A stretch of DNA of 40,619 nucleotides from Gnetum montanum (GCA_015680685.1 MNCI01015933.1:54288-94906); one strand, 5' to 3'; counted from the stretch's first letter, positions 1-12,190 are shown. The notes: generated by a model from the sequence alone, not told the origin. Translations and numbers: made by a program.

Positions 1-5
1 GCCAA

Positions 6-945
6 TGATGAGTGGCGAGGTACCCCTACACTCAACCATATGAAACGAGCGTAGCACGTGTGATCTAGTCAAACTCCGTAGACTAAATTCCTAAATTCCC
101 CATGGAACACTTGGGGTTAATCATTCGTTGTCTTCCCAAACTTACTTGTTGTTGTCACGGTGTATGGTTAAGTAAGTCCAAGGTATATGATTTTTTTGGT
201 CTTTTATGGTTTTATATCTTCTATACTAAGAGCGAAGGGTTGAGAAACTAGCTAACTCTAACAAAGTACTAAGTCTAAATTAATTAGCATTAGCATCCGT
301 TCCACTTACCATACACACCCTGAACTATGCAAAAATGCTAATCGTTACTGGGATCACCACACGTAACGCACGTGCTCGAAGTGGTCGTACTAAGGCACCG
401 AATTAGCCTAAACATAATGAGCAGCTGATTCCTTGACTAGCCATACACACTCGTAGATGCTCGTAATCAATTCGTACTCATTTTACACTCTAGGAGATAA
501 GGGTGAGAGAATCTAATCGTGATGAGTAGCCGATTCCTTAATTAGACGTACACATTCATCAATGCTCGTAATCAAGTCATACTCATGCCATGCTAATGCA
601 AGTAGTAAATAACATGTAATAAATAAAAAGTAATAAAATCCTATTCCATGCACTGTAAGGTTTATCCACAAAGCTCGTCTTTATTGCCGTACACAACTTG
701 CGTTCAGGTACAAAGCTGCTCGAATAAAGATCCATTTACTTAGGGACTCCTATTGCAGGCACATGGAAAATATTCTATCTCTAGAGTGATCAACCTGCCA
801 GAGTTTTCCTACTTTAAGCCTAGGATGAGAAATCAGGGGAGTGCCACCTCTTATTTATAGATTTGGCGACGGACCACGATATCGCATGGGATGAGATATT
901 GCGACGGCCGCGATATCGCGGTGCATGTGATATCGCATCTCATCA
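6..945 (-). repeat. LTR of element F, interior outside the window
   Basis: A 940-bp LTR read on the minus strand. Its inner end is TCATCA at 6-11, followed by T and TGGC (bases 1-5), the start of the family's tRNA-Asp primer site, so this is a 5' LTR whose element runs out of the window to the left. Its outer end is TGATGAG at 939-945. A TATA box (TATAAATAAG on the minus strand) lies near 851-859 and a poly(A) signal near 680-685. Upstream of the TATA box are four GATATCGC-like motifs with an exact 17-bp period. It keeps more CG dinucleotides than the elements to its right, so it is probably younger. Confidence 0.85.
878..936 (-). repeat. 17-bp period palindrome array in LTR F U3
   Basis: GATATCGC occurs at 878, 912 and 929, with a one-base variant GATATTGC at 895. 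The starts are exactly 17 bp apart. The core GATATC is palindromic. The array lies just upstream of the LTR TATA box, where enhancer or factor-binding repeats are expected. Confidence 0.8.
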
Positions 946-1024
946 GCAACCTAGAACATTATACACTCAATAAAAAGACCTTTGAAACTATTAATGCCAT
1001 GAAAAGATGAAGAATTTACATGAC
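946..1024. other. Short DNA between LTR F and element B
   Basis: Seventy-nine AT-rich bases with no recognisable feature. The last five, ATGAC (1020-1024), would be the left target-site copy of element B. Confidence 0.5.
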
Positions 1025-1835
1025 TGATGAATCATCATCAATGGGTTGTGTCGACGCATGATCTGATGCGTCGACGCATATGCATCAACGTGGTGTTTGA
1101 ATCTACCTATATAAATGTACACACCAATGACATTTATGGCATCGGTTATTCAATAGCTTAGGAAAGTTCTTGTAGTTTGTTTCCACAATAGTCAAAATAT
1201 TTTCTAAGTACCTGTAGTAGGAGTCAAGAAGTGTATAGATCCTTATTCGAGCAATGAAGTACTTGGACACTTCGATGTGATAGTAATAAAGACAAAATTC
1301 TTAAAATGCCTTACACCATTTGGAAATAGTTTAGTGTTTACTTTAATGCACTCTACTATTTATGAAATTTACTTCCATGTCCTTAGTTAAGTAAATACAA
1401 TTAATTAATACACATAAGTACAACTACCTTAAGCATAATGTTAACACTTGATAATCCTAATAGTGCTAGCACTTGGTAACCCAGTAGTTTTGTAATGCAT
1501 TCAAGATGTGTACAATAGGTGGGACTAAATACTTGTGTTAGGAAATATCATAAGGCATTAGATAGTTATTAAATTAATTAATACTTAATAACTTTGTTTT
1601 ACACTTAGGTTAAAATAGATAAAAATATAAAATTATACAAATCATATGCCTTGGTTACACTTAACCATATGCTTGTACTTACACAAGTGGAACTAAGAAG
1701 GCAATGATTACATCCTTAGGTTCACTACCTAGATAATGTACATTTCGAGAACTAAAGTTTACAAAATTCAACTAAATTGCTCCTGAACACTTATAATATG
1801 TATGGTTGGGCATAGGGTATACTCACTGCTCATCA
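1025..1835 (+). repeat. 5' LTR of element B
   Basis: An 811-bp LTR from TGATGAATC at 1025 to CTCATCA ending at 1835. A TATA box (TATATAAAT) is at 1108-1116 and an AATAAAG poly(A) signal lies near 1288. Upstream of the TATA box are units of 13-14 bp starting at 1037, 1051, 1071 and 1084, built on ATCAATG and TCGACG cores. The outer flank is ATGAC. The primer site follows directly. Confidence 0.85.
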
Positions 1836-1836
1836 T

Positions 1837-1854
1837 TGGCATTGTTATCAAGGA
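1837..1854 (+). other. Primer-binding site (tRNA-Asp) of element B
   Basis: TGGCATTGTTATCAAGGA matches the 18-nt tRNA-Asp primer site of Athila-type elements (TGGCGCCGTTGCCGGGGA) except at changes that are nearly all C to T or G to A. It lies one base inside the LTR end, as expected. Confidence 0.8.
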
Positions 1855-1984
1855 CCTTAGTTAGCTATGTGCGCTACCTAGGAAGTTAGTGAAATCATTC
1901 AATGACATCGTAACGAACCCTCAAGTCAAAATCATTAAGGCAAATAATAATAACACATGCATACTATTTTTCTTAGGAACTAAC

Positions 1985-2606
1985 ATGGCTTCTTCTCGTA
2001 GGAAAAAATCTCCACCATTTGTAAGTATACCTAATTAGCAATAACAAGAAGGTCATAAGATGCTAGTGCTCCAACAGTTTAAAGTGGTCTATAATCATTG
2101 AAATGAGTATACTTCGAACTTCACCTTCATCCTACATCAAGATGAGTGGTTGTGGTGGAGGGACATGGAAGGCAACATCGTGTTACCTCCTGACCAATCT
2201 ATTTTGACAATGCTGCTAAACAATCTAATCAAGCTGGGCATTTTAGGACTCAATTCTGAGTATGAAGTGCAAGACCATGCCTATCAGGATTACCATCCCA
2301 TAGAGGTAAAAAAAGAGATGGATCAACAAATGGAGGCCCGATACGAGGCCACAAAAGGCAAATTGGGCCACACCTACTTGTTCCTACAAACACATAAAGA
2401 AGGTGAGGACTTCTTTTCAAGGAGCTCTCAATACATTGATTCTCCTCCTCTCTTTGATAAGAAGACCCTTAACCAATAGATATAGTCAATTGTAACCAAC
2501 CCTAGTTTTATGAATAATGGATCCCACAATCAAAGGGCCCCAAAAGAAGGCAACCAGGGTAAGAATGAGGACAAGCACCAAGAAAAAGACAAACATAGTG
2601 AATAGG
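1985..2606 (+). pseudogene. gag: Element B gag, N-terminal part
   Basis: Start of the structural polyprotein that would form the virus-like particle. The ATG at 1985 (MASSRRKK) is 131 bp after the primer site and matches the gag start of element A (MSSSHNN). The frame holds up to the break with several stop codons (first near codon 17). A shared block around 2130-2180 (NFTFILHQDEW..WWRDMEGN) also occurs in A and C, so it is a family-specific Gag N-terminus. In C and A one of the WW codons has become TAG or TGA. The reading is cut at 2606 by the 3' LTR of element A and resumes at 15799. No capsid or zinc-knuckle motif lies in this part. Confidence 0.75.
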
Positions 2607-3476
2607 TGATGAGCAACAATTATACCCTACACCCAACCATATGAATTAAAGCGTTCACGCAAAATCTAATCAAATTCTATAGACCTTAAGTTTCTAAGTA
2701 CACTAGTTGTAGGAGGTGAAATCTAAGCATGATGATTGTTGTCTTTCCAACTATACTTGTGAAGCTTAGTTATATGATTAAGTGTAATTGGGGCACATGA
2801 TTTTTATTATTTTATATTTTATTCACCTATAATTGATAACAATTTGAAACTCAATTTATTAACCAATTTAACTAATTTCATTGCTAATTAATAACTAACT
2901 ATCCTAACATAAGCCTCTAGTCCCACTTTTCGTACACATCCTGAATGCATACAACATTGTTGGGTTGCCAAGCATTGTGTGTTGCTGGGATTACCAAGTG
3001 TTGTATGTTATGCTTGAAGTGGTCGTACTTATGTGTTTAATCTATTTATCTTAATTTGTTAATTACTTAAAGTCTTACTCATCTTAATTACTCACATAAC
3101 TAATGAAAACAATGAATGCAAAAATAAATCATTAATCTATTCCAAGTTCTACAAGGTTTGATCAAAAGGCTCATCTTTATTACTATTCACATTGGTGTGC
3201 TCAGGTACATCAGTGCTCATACACTCTCTAACTCCTACTATGGGCACTTAGAAAAATATTCTAACTCTCAAATGAAAAAACTACAAGAGCTCTACTACAA
3301 CTATGATTATACCTCCCCATAAACATAGCTAGTGAGCGTGAATTTACAGAATTTATTGTGGAGCTACATCGACAAGGCCACATAAATGTAGCAAATGCTA
3401 CATCGACACGGCCCCGTCAATGGGGAAACACCATGTAGACAAGGACCTATTGACATGACACTTTGATGCATCATCA
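2607..3476 (-). repeat. 3' LTR of element A
   Basis: An 870-bp LTR, TGATGATG at its start (3476 on the minus strand) and CTCATCA at its end (2607). A purine tract lies just outside its start. The U3 part carries ATGTAG/GGCC units like those of LTR E. The usual TATA position has decayed here, whereas the partner LTR at 15361-15798 keeps TATAAATATG. Confidence 0.85.
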
Positions 3477-3488
3477 TACCCCCACAAC
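3477..3488 (-). other. Polypurine tract of element A
   Basis: On the minus strand GTTGTGGGGGTA sits immediately before the 3' LTR, the normal place for plus-strand DNA priming. Element C has TCATGGGGATA at the same place. Confidence 0.7.
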
Positions 3489-3691
3489 TAAATAAAAACT
3501 CTTTCACGAGTTTCTTTACAAAATTGGAAAGGTATGGGATTATTGACTAACTCTTTGACATAACAAAAATGAGTGCCCGGGTGTACAAATCAACATCATT
3601 ACAAAAAATTTTGATGTTCATGACACAAAATTGAACACCATGACATAACTACTCTAACTGGACAATACATCCTCTGATGGCACGAAGTTGG

Positions 3692-6611
3692 CTAAAAAGA
3701 TCGAATGGTCCCAAGTGGTGGAGGCTCTTGAGGTTTTGAAGGGCCTTCTCTAGCTTTGGGCATGTGTAATTGATAAGGTAGTTGTGGTTGTCTTGTTATA
3801 GTTGCTACCTTTGGTGGAAGCAAAAGGCATCCAATAGTGCCTTCATCTTCTCCTTCTTGCTCCTGATATCATTCACAATCCTTGCAACATCACCAATGTG
3901 GGTTGAAATGGAGATATCCCATGGATAGGGCATTACTGAGAATAGCTCCTTAACATTGACAAACTAGGTACCAAATTTTTTTTGTTTGATATGAAACACC
4001 TTAACTACATTTTGAAACTCATGGTATTCATTCATTCTTTTGGCCAAGCTCTTAGCAACAAATATTTGATCAATTTATTTACCCTTGAGAACCTTGAGTT
4101 CAGCATTTGCCACCACAAGCTTCTGCTTGGTGTCCTTGTGGTGCTTGAAGTTGGCCTTGTACAATAAGTACAAGCTAGCCACTTTCTTTTCCAATTCTAG
4201 CTAAGGCCATTTGTCAGTCAACATAGCCAAGTTTATGTACCAAATATTGACAAGCTCCATATATTCAATTACTTCTTCTATTTGTAACTCCTTCAAGTGA
4301 ACTTCTACTTTATTATACTAATCAATCCCATCAATGATGGGTTATCATAATTTGCATCCCTTTTGAAGTTTTTGGAGGGTCTCGTTCACCTTTGGCTTTG
4401 CCACTTGAATTTGTTTCTCATTTATTTCCTTATATAGGCTAACATTGTCTCTATAGTGATCCTTGACTCTCTTAAATTTGATAGGCTCTGATTTCTAGGT
4501 GGCTACTTTTATTGTAGCCTTTTGGTGGGGGGAAAGGACCTTCTCCATGGAGAGGTTTCTATTCTTAACTACCAATCTCCTTAACTCTATGTTTTCTTTA
4601 GTTAATTGCTCCTACTGTTGATGGATAAAATCAATCAACTATTGTTTATGCACATTAACGTTTCATAGGTAATGGTTTTCTACAATCAGCTATACATTTT
4701 CCTNCGTTTCATAGGTAATGGTTTTCTACAATCAGCTATACATTTTCCTTACAAGTTAAATCTAAGGCCTTTTGAATTTTATGTTGGATGACCTCTACCA
4801 AGGATCGGTAGAACATCGCCATCTCCATCACACTGTCAACCTCTTTCATCTTGGTGTGAAGCTATTCAAGAGCTTCATCGCTTGTCAATGCTAGGTTGAG
4901 AAATGTAGGGTCGACAATTTGGGCTCTTAATTTAGCAACCTTTGTAGCCAACCATTCATTTATCTCCTTGGTTGTTTTGAGTTACTCCTCTAATATAATA
5001 ATATTTCCCTTTTCCTCTAGCATCTTTGATTGGGTTGTAGTGATATTATTTGGAAGGTTAAAGACATCTAAAAGTGGTTGCCCAGTTCCTACCAATCGGT
5101 CTAGCAGTTATTCATATTGTGCTACACTTAATCTCCTGCTTATGGTCCTTGCAAATATCTACACATCTTTTAAGTGTAGTGATGTCTAGTATAAATGTGG
5201 CAGGTGCATTAAGGGTTTCAATGATTCTATCAGCAACCACCTTAGCTACTATTTCCTTTCCCTAGTATTGCATCACTAGTACTATTTCCCCCTCACCTTG
5301 CTCCAAGCACACTAAGAAGGTCATGACATTCCTAGAAATCTCTAGGAGTTGTTGCTGTTCTGAGAGAGATACCATTACCTCTTTTACACTAGGATTTGAC
5401 CTTGTGGAGAACTGCATTCATTGGATCGAGAAAATGGATCCACCTCCTTCCATCAAGATGACTATTTAGGCCACCTCATTTATGTGACTCATCATTGGCT
5501 AATACATAGATGGGTCTCCACCACTCATGCCTACTTATTGCTCTTGCTTGCTCAAGAGCCATTCTTGATACTCGCACAACCATTGGAATGTTGCAACAAC
5601 ATTCGACATAATTTTCTAAGTGGCAAGTGGAGGTGTTGGCTACTGCTCCTCTTCTTAGATTGTTGTTGTAGATGTTTTGTCCTTCATCATCTCTATCCAA
5701 TTAGTGGTCAAAGCTCGTCAAACAACATCATTCATGTAGCAGACTATTCCTCCCCTTGAATAGAGTTTTTTGATGAGGCATGAAAAGGGGAGTGCCTTTC
5801 TTCCATGTTCATTTTTCTTAAACCACTTCTCTATCTCCAGAAAGATTAGCTATGGAAGGTTTGTTGGGAATCTTCCACTTAGAGCAGCACATGCATGGGC
5901 AGAAAAGGCAATGATCCTACTTGGCATCACTGTGGGATTTAGGTGAAAGGACATAATCTTTTAGTGGATTCTTTCTATTGATGTGAGCACATCATACTCC
6001 TTGTTTTCGACACCATAGCACTACTGAATCCATTCCTTTTTTATGCTAGGGTCTACCTACATCAGAATCTCAGCGAGATTCACCCGAATTTCAAGCAACC
6101 CAAGTGCCTCTATAATGGTTTGCACCGAGTAGGATACTGAAATGCCCTTGATCTTGATCAATGAACTAGCTTGACTATTTTTCCAAAATAAGAACATCTC
6201 TCCCATATACCACTTCCTACTAGAAGTGATAATTGGCCACATGGAAGAGGTCTTCAATTGGTCCTGTACCTCTTTAGGTGCTTGATCAAAGAAAGAGCCA
6301 AAGTTCAACTCTTAGAACACTATCTTCTAGACCTTCCTTGATTTGATTTGATTTAAGCAGGCCTCCATCAAGTTCACCTCAAGGTTTACTTATTGAGCTA
6401 GTGCCTCATCCCAGTGGGAATGTTTTGTTGCTGCCACTTGTTCTAGAATCTGACAAATAGAATCCACTTCAGCCTCTTCTCTAAGAGGTCTCGTGGCATG
6501 GGTTGCAATTGGTTCTTCCTAAGCCTATTCTTGGCCCCTTTCTATTCTTGGTTATTTCACTCTTGGTTGAGATGGTCCTCCTTCCTCTATGTGTTTTCCT
6601 TTTGGTGCCAT
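3692..6611 (-). pseudogene. Element A 3' ORF (env position): plant transposon-protein-like domain and long C-terminal region
   Basis: About 2.9 kb read from ATG at 6611, broken by stops and by the contig overlap at 4704. The start MAPKGKH matches the B start MVPRPKR, and the bases before it are the same kind of splice acceptor. A segment at 6308-6057 (MWPIITSSRKWY...VSYSVQTIIEALGL) aligns with B (MWPILTSNGEWY...VSYSMEAIVEALGL). The C-terminus (KPQEPPPLGT, stop at 3694-3692) matches the C end (KEPPPLGTT). By layout this is the position of the env-like gene in Athila elements, but no signal peptide or membrane segment is evident. Function is unknown. Confidence 0.7.
4659..4749. other. Unmerged contig overlap around N at 4704
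   Basis: The 45 bases at 4659-4703 are repeated exactly at 4705-4749, with one N between them. This is the pattern of two overlapping contig ends joined without trimming. One copy should be dropped when reading the A 3' ORF. Confidence 0.9.
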
Positions 6612-6907
6612 CTATAGTCACAATGCATTTGTGGATTAGTAGATATAATGTGTAACTTAAAAATTTTTTGGATACCTTATCTCATTAATTAGTTACACTT
6701 GGCTACGATTGGACCATGGAAGATTGATCATTTTATTAATTAATTTTTATTATAAGTGTCACCAGAGATTGTTGGAAAGGTTTAACTTTTGTAATTTGGT
6801 GTTTTAATGTTGATTCCTTAGTTAAACCATTGTGTGAGTTAGAAAAATATCAAAAAAATTTCTATCAAAAATGGCACATTTGTGGCCCCCTGCAAGTAAG
6901 AGGTTGC
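6612..6907 (-). other. Candidate intron before the A 3' ORF
   Basis: The acceptor is GACTATAG directly before ATG (AG at 6613-6612 on the minus strand). A CTAAT branch-like motif lies 23 nt upstream (6639-6635), the same motif and spacing as in element B. The donor aligned with that of B is GGAG then GCAACC at 6907, so GT has become GC here. Length would be 296 nt, against 289 in B. Spliced RNAs for the env-position gene are known in barley Bagy-2, which makes this plausible; here it is inferred from sequence only. Confidence 0.5.
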
Positions 6908-7013
6908 CTCCAAGAGCTATCAAGTGAAAGAACGGAGTGATTTGGACAAATGGTTAGGAAGCTATGGGCTCTGGAAGGTTCTAGGATTTAAAAATTTCTA
7001 AGGGGATTCATGC

Positions 7014-7093
7014 ATATATATAGTATTTTTGTGCTACATTGATTTGGCCATGTATACAAGGCTTTGTATACGCATGGGTTCTATTGATGGGGC
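7014..7093 (-). promoter_or_regulatory. Internal promoter of element A: 14-bp array plus TATA box
   Basis: On the minus strand a TATA-like ATATATATA (7022-7014) is preceded by units of 14, 14, 17 and 14 bp (7035-7048, 7049-7062, 7063-7079, 7080-7093). Each starts at GCC or ACCC and contains ATCAATG or GTATAC. The same unit style fills the U3 of this element's 5' LTR (15667-15781) and of solo LTR E. The TATA box is about 400 bp upstream of the 3' ORF, with the candidate intron between. Confidence 0.6.
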
Positions 7094-8650
7094 CTTGTTT
7101 ACCGGGTCTGTAAACAAGATTTTTAAACTTGAAAATTTTGAAAAATATAAGGAATTTTTGAATGAATTTGTGGTTTATGGAGTTCCACAAAAGCCAAGAA
7201 TATGATGAAATCATTGAAGATGGTCTTTGAAAGCTTAAAAATACAAAAATTTGATAGATAATGTATGATTTGAACAAAATGCTTTAAAGGAGCATAGGAT
7301 TAGATGCAGTGATGGATGCATAAAAGATTATTATTATAATAATGCCTAAGGATAAGATGCTTAACAAACCCAACCAAGAGATATGCAAGTGGGTCCTCCC
7401 CATAGTAAGCACATGCCTTGTTTGCCCTTGCATAACCTCAACCTAAGGAGTTCGTGAGCCCCATAGGTGATTAATGGTTGATGAAAGTTAATGATCAAAA
7501 CCCATAAGATTCTACTAAAGAATTCAAGTACATCATACAAAGACACCAAATAAGAACATGGACACCGGCAATGAGGTGAGTTATAGGTAGCATGGATGGA
7601 TGATGGAGAAGGTGGAATGGAGTTCCAAATTGAGGTCATAAGAAGTCCCTTGTGTATTTTTGATTTAATGACCTAATATTATTCATCCTTAGTCCAAACC
7701 GAAACCAACTACTTTCAGTGACTTCACATCACCACTCCAAGACCAATCCATTCGCTTGAGACACAAGAGTGCTTCCACAGAACAACCACCATTCCTTAAA
7801 GAGAAGAAAAGAGAAGCAAGAAGTGAGAGAGGGCCTTAGTTAGAGGGGACCTTCAAACATGGGTAACATGTCTTTCTAGTCCCATAACTAGTGCTTATAG
7901 CTCATTTATTTGTCTAAGGGGTGTGCTTTGAATTTCCATCATATATATATTTTTTCTTTTATTTTGTTTTGTTTTGTTTTTTTTTTAAATGGCAACCACA
8001 CCATGCAAAAACTTATTCAACTTCCTGTTATTAGTTGACACGGAACAATAAGAAATCCATGAAAACACTCATGCACCCAAGTAAGTAGAAGAGTACAAAT
8101 AGTATTGAGTCCCCTTGAAGTCACACCCAATGCAAACCTTTGAATCCTTCCTAATTCTGAAAACTACCAAAGTTACAAATTTATTAAAAGGTTATTTGAT
8201 GAAAGGGACCTCATACTTCTAAAATAGGAAAAATCATAGAGTTTGTGAATGGGTGGATGATGTGGACTCATTACCTAATCCATGAAAAAGAAACCATGTC
8301 TTAGCCATCAACACAAAAACTCAAAAATAGAAACCATACATTAGCAAAAAAAACATTAAGCACAAACCACCATTAGCAACAACTAAAACACCATTGTGTC
8401 CTATTATTATAAAGCACATTTATTAACAGGAATTAGAAAATCATACTAAAATAAAACAAAGTAGATTATATAAGAAAGTGTAAATTATTTAAGAAAAATT
8501 TAATTATACTAATGATGGTGTAAAACAAAAAATGATGTAACATAGGAAAAAGTTTTAAAATCAAAAAGGTATAAAATAAATAATTTGCAAAAACTAAAAT
8601 GTATAAAAAATTGAAAAACTAAGGAGCCATGTATATGATTAGCATAGATA
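7094..8650 (-). other. Spacer between integrase and internal promoter, element A
   Basis: About 1.5 kb without convincing coding potential. It aligns with the B spacer (23851-25038 plus 25931-26246): shared blocks include a pyrimidine tract ending in AG then GAATGG (7800-7770 region), and GGGCAAACAAGGCAT..TATGGGGAGGACCCACTTGCAT near 7435-7375. The C spacer keeps the second block. Open frames on either strand here do not match between copies, so I leave them out. Confidence 0.6.
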
Positions 8651-9905
8651 GCCATCTCCCCCATGACTGAGTTGGAAGGAGGAGATCTAAAAAATTGAGC
8701 ATGGTTGTCCATCCGTTGAGGTATTTGTTGCACTAACTTGGTTAGGCTTGTGGAAAGGCTTTATCTCTTGGATGCTGACCAACTGCTTCTAGTTCGAGCT
8801 TTCAAGTTTGTATATGATCATCTCTCCAAAAGGAAAGGTTTCATTGATTATATAAGGCCCCTCCCAAAATGTTTGGAATTTGGTTTTTTGAGGAACATAT
8901 GTGGAGTTTCAATAGAGGACCTTATCTCTAGGCTGAAGTTTGTTCCTTCTAATTCTTAGATCATGTTGTTATTTGTTGAATGTCTTATGCACTTTATTCA
9001 AAGATAGGGCCATTAATCGATTTTCATCTAGCACATTTATGTTGATTAGCTTTTCTTTTTATGCCAAACTTAGGTTAAGGTCCAAATCATAGGTTGTTGA
9101 AAGTGTACAGAGCTTGGATTGAATTAGAAGCGTTAGAATTTTTTTGTACACCAATTTATAAGAAGAGTAGCTAATAGGAAGTTTTCATATTAAGTGAGAT
9201 GCTCAAAGGTCATCATTTTTGTGCTCCAGTCTCTCCTATATTTGCTAATAGTTCTTATTAGAATCTTTGTGATCATCCTATTAGTCACCCCTACTTTACC
9301 GTTGGCTTAGGGATGATAGGATGTTGTTAATTTATGTTCAACCCCCAGGTTTTGCATGATTTTTCGAAAAGTACCACCTGTAAAATGGGTTCTGTTGTAG
9401 AAATCATTGCACATGGCACCTCAAACCTATTCACAACATTTTTTGTATAAATCAAGCAGCAATGAATGATGTACAATTAATAACAGTTGCCGCTTCTACC
9501 CATTTTGCATAATAATCAATGACGATGATTATATATACCTTTCCATTTGATAGGGATGTGATGAGACCCATGAAGTCAATGCCTCATATGTTAAAGGGCT
9601 CCAATGGTTGAACCCACTATTGAGGATCCTCCATTAATGCAGTCATCTCACCATCTCATTAACAATGCTCATAGGATCGAACAAACTGATGAGCATCCCT
9701 GAAGATTGTGGGCCAATAATATCCTAGCATTAGGATTTTTATGGTCATGCATCTCCCTGCATAGTGGCCCCTGCAAGGGCCTTCATGAGCATCCTAGAGA
9801 ATGCACAATTGATCCACATTAGGGATGCACCAATGAACTAGGCCATTGACGCACACCTTGTAAAGGTGTTTGTTGATTTCCATGGAGTGCTTCACCCAAT
9901 GAAGA
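8650..9905 (-). pseudogene. pol (IN): Element A integrase
   Basis: Integrase would insert the element DNA copy into the genome. Visible in order on the minus strand: the N-terminal zinc-binding region (DAHEGPCRGHY near 9790, with one expected Cys now Tyr), WPTIFRD, then LEPFNI.GIDFMG near 9595 with the first catalytic Asp kept, DYYAKWVEA near 9510, RTHF, and YHP.ANGKVGVTN near 9300, where the catalytic Glu is now Gly. The C-terminal part (DKVLY, FQTFWEGPYIINETFPF) ends near 8750. Several stops and at least one frameshift make it non-functional. It is co-linear with B integrase, which helped to place motifs. Confidence 0.75.
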
Positions 9906-10079
9906 AACTATTGTTTCCTCCTATAGTTTAGATCTTGTGGCATCTCCTAAGTGAGAATAAAAGTTAAGATGTCATCATACCATTTTGGTTTTGTGGGTAC
10001 TTATTCATTTATGACACTAGAAAAGAGGAGTTCATCAGGAAATTGGTTAGAAAGTGAGCTCTCCTCCTCTTTGTCATCT

Positions 10080-11790
10080 CATCATAATTAAGATAAGTAA
10101 TCAGTGACTACATTCTTAGTCCTTTTTTGATCTACCATTGTAAGATTGAATTCCTATAAAATCACTAGCCACTATATGATATGGGGGCTTACCATTGTCT
10201 TGTTCATGAGGAAGCAAATGGTACTGTCATTAGTGTGCACAAACACTTTATATCCAAGCACATAGTACCTGAAATTTTCCAAAGCATACATCGGTGTAAT
10301 TCAACTATGCACCCACAATGCTTTGACTTGCACAGTGGATGTAATATGGATGTTTATTATCATCCAATTGTGTAAGTATGGATCCCAAAACATAAGTTAA
10401 TACATTTGTCATTATATGAAATGGTTTGAGCCAATCAGGTGCTCGTAAAATTACAGTCTCTATAAGCTTCTTCTTGAGGCTTTGGAATGCATTTTCACAT
10501 TCTTTGGCCTAGATGAATGAAGCATCTTTCTTCATTAGCTTAACTAATGGTTTTGCGATCTTAGAGAAATTCTCTATAAATCATTGGTAGTAGCCAGTGT
10601 GTCCAAGGAATGATTGAACATATTTGATAGTTTCTAGTTGGTGGGTGATTTCCTAGATGACCCTTATCTTTTTAGGGTTTGCCTTGATCCCTTCCTATGA
10701 AATTTTGTACCTAAATAAAATTCCTTCATGAACTATGAGATGGTTGTTTTTCCAATTGAGCCACGTATTTATTTCCATACATCTTTTGAGTACTTGCTCA
10801 AGGTGATCCAAGGCTTGCTTGAATGTAGTGCCATAAGTGAAGAAGTCATCCATAAAGACTTCCACTCTACTAGTGATTTACTACTAAAAGATGCTTAAGA
10901 CCAGACATTGGAAAGTGGCAAGAGCATTGCACAAACCAAAAGGCATCTTGCAATATGTAAAGGTCCCTTAGGGACTCATGAATGTTGTTTTGGCTTGATC
11001 TTCTAGTGTAATCTGGATTTGGTTATAGCCACTATAACCATCTAGAAAACTATAATAGCAATGCCCAAATATGGTGTTCAACACCTGATTAACAAATGAC
11101 AATGAAAAATGATCTTTCAATGTTGCCATGTTTAATAGCCTAAAGTTGATACAAACCCATCATTTGTCACCACTTTTTGGAACTATCACAAGTGGGCTAA
11201 CCCACTCGCTATCCGCAATGGGATAGATGAACCCTACCTTAAGGAGTTGCTCAATCTCCTCTTTGATGATTTTCTTTAATTTTTGATTCAATTATCATTG
11301 TGGTTGGCTCCTTGGCTTCATGGATGAATTAGTATAAATGCAATGTTGGCATATCCGTGGATCCATTTCAATAAGTTTAAGATATGACCAGGCAAAGGCT
11401 ATTGGCCATTTGTTGATGACTTTCAATAATTTTTCTTTTTTCTCGAGAGCAAGTTTGTCATCAAGTATGATTGGCTTGCCATTTTTCAAGAATGCATATT
11501 CAAGATTGGTAGGTAAATCTTTCAACTCTAGGGGCTCTTGTTTGAAATTCTTAGGGATCTCCAACTCTTCCCAATTGGTATCATCATTTTCATTATCAGA
11601 GAGTTGGTGATGAACTTGCTCTAATTCATCTATGCCTATGACATAAGTGTATGTTAGGCTCTCAATAGGTTCCATGCACATTATTCTGCTTTTAGAATCA
11701 ACGGTTAGCCATAGGGTGTCCTCTTGTTTTGTGGTTATTACATACAAATACTTTTGAATATCTGCTTCATGTTTACACTACCTGCATGCA
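10080..11790 (-). pseudogene. pol (RT-RH): Element A reverse transcriptase and RNase H
   Basis: Would copy element RNA into DNA and degrade the RNA strand. The open stretch 11747-11295 holds the pre-RT region (LELKDLPTNLEYAFLKNGK, FAWSYLKL). RT follows with IQITLEDQ, MPFGLCNALATFQ and FMDDF; the catalytic FMDD is intact at 10856-10845. After it come LEQVLKRC, FLGHTGYYQ.FIENFSKIAKPL and the RNase H start (near 10400). The RNase H stretch with the catalytic Glu (TTEKEL in relatives) is deleted: LNYT runs directly into the later KFQVL region near 10285. Stops are frequent. Of the three copies this RT is the least damaged. Confidence 0.8.
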
Positions 11791-11806
11791 AAAATATATG
11801 CTTGTT

Positions 11807-12190
11807 TCACTGACTAAAGTTTCTACATGCAATTGCACTTGATATCATTGTACACAATGCATTTTCCTTAGATATTTCTAGGGAAAGATCTCTGATGTCC
11901 ATTCTTATATCAACAATGCTTAGCCATGCCCTTCCCATAATGATTGGGAAGTCTGCTTTACAGTTCTCAACCTTCATTACTAGGAAATCAACAGGATAAT
12001 ACCACCCACAGATAGTGCTCAGAATATCTTCTACTAGTTCCAATGAAGTAGTAATGGACTAGTATGCTAATTCTACTTGAATACTGCTCTTTATGAGAGG
12101 TGGTAAGTTGCAAGTGGTATACCTCTCATAAGAAATCAAGTTTACACTAGAATCTAAATCAAGAAGAGCTTTACATGGTTCATTCCTAAC
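11807..12190 (-). pseudogene. pol (PR): Element A aspartic protease
   Basis: Processes the Gag-Pol polyprotein. The active-site loop reads ALLDLDSSVNLIS, with the catalytic Asp at 12160-12158; Athila relatives read DLGAS at this place, so one Gly has probably become Asp. Downstream come WYYPVDFLVM and PIIMGRAWLS, the flap-to-C-terminal motifs (compare IILGRPFL in relatives). The stretch 12043-11807 is open. It lies between the Gag zinc knuckle and RT, as expected. Confidence 0.8.

Noticed and set aside
878-936. CRISPR array
   Set aside because: The 17-bp period has an 8-base repeat, is inside a plant LTR U3, and has no spacer-repeat structure or cas genes.
5421-5759. Plus-strand open frame of 112 codons
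   Set aside because: Lies antisense to the A 3' ORF and has no match to family proteins; a shadow frame.
7361-7639. Minus-strand open frame of 92 codons in the A spacer
   Set aside because: The matching B and C spacers do not keep this frame, so it is not supported as a gene.
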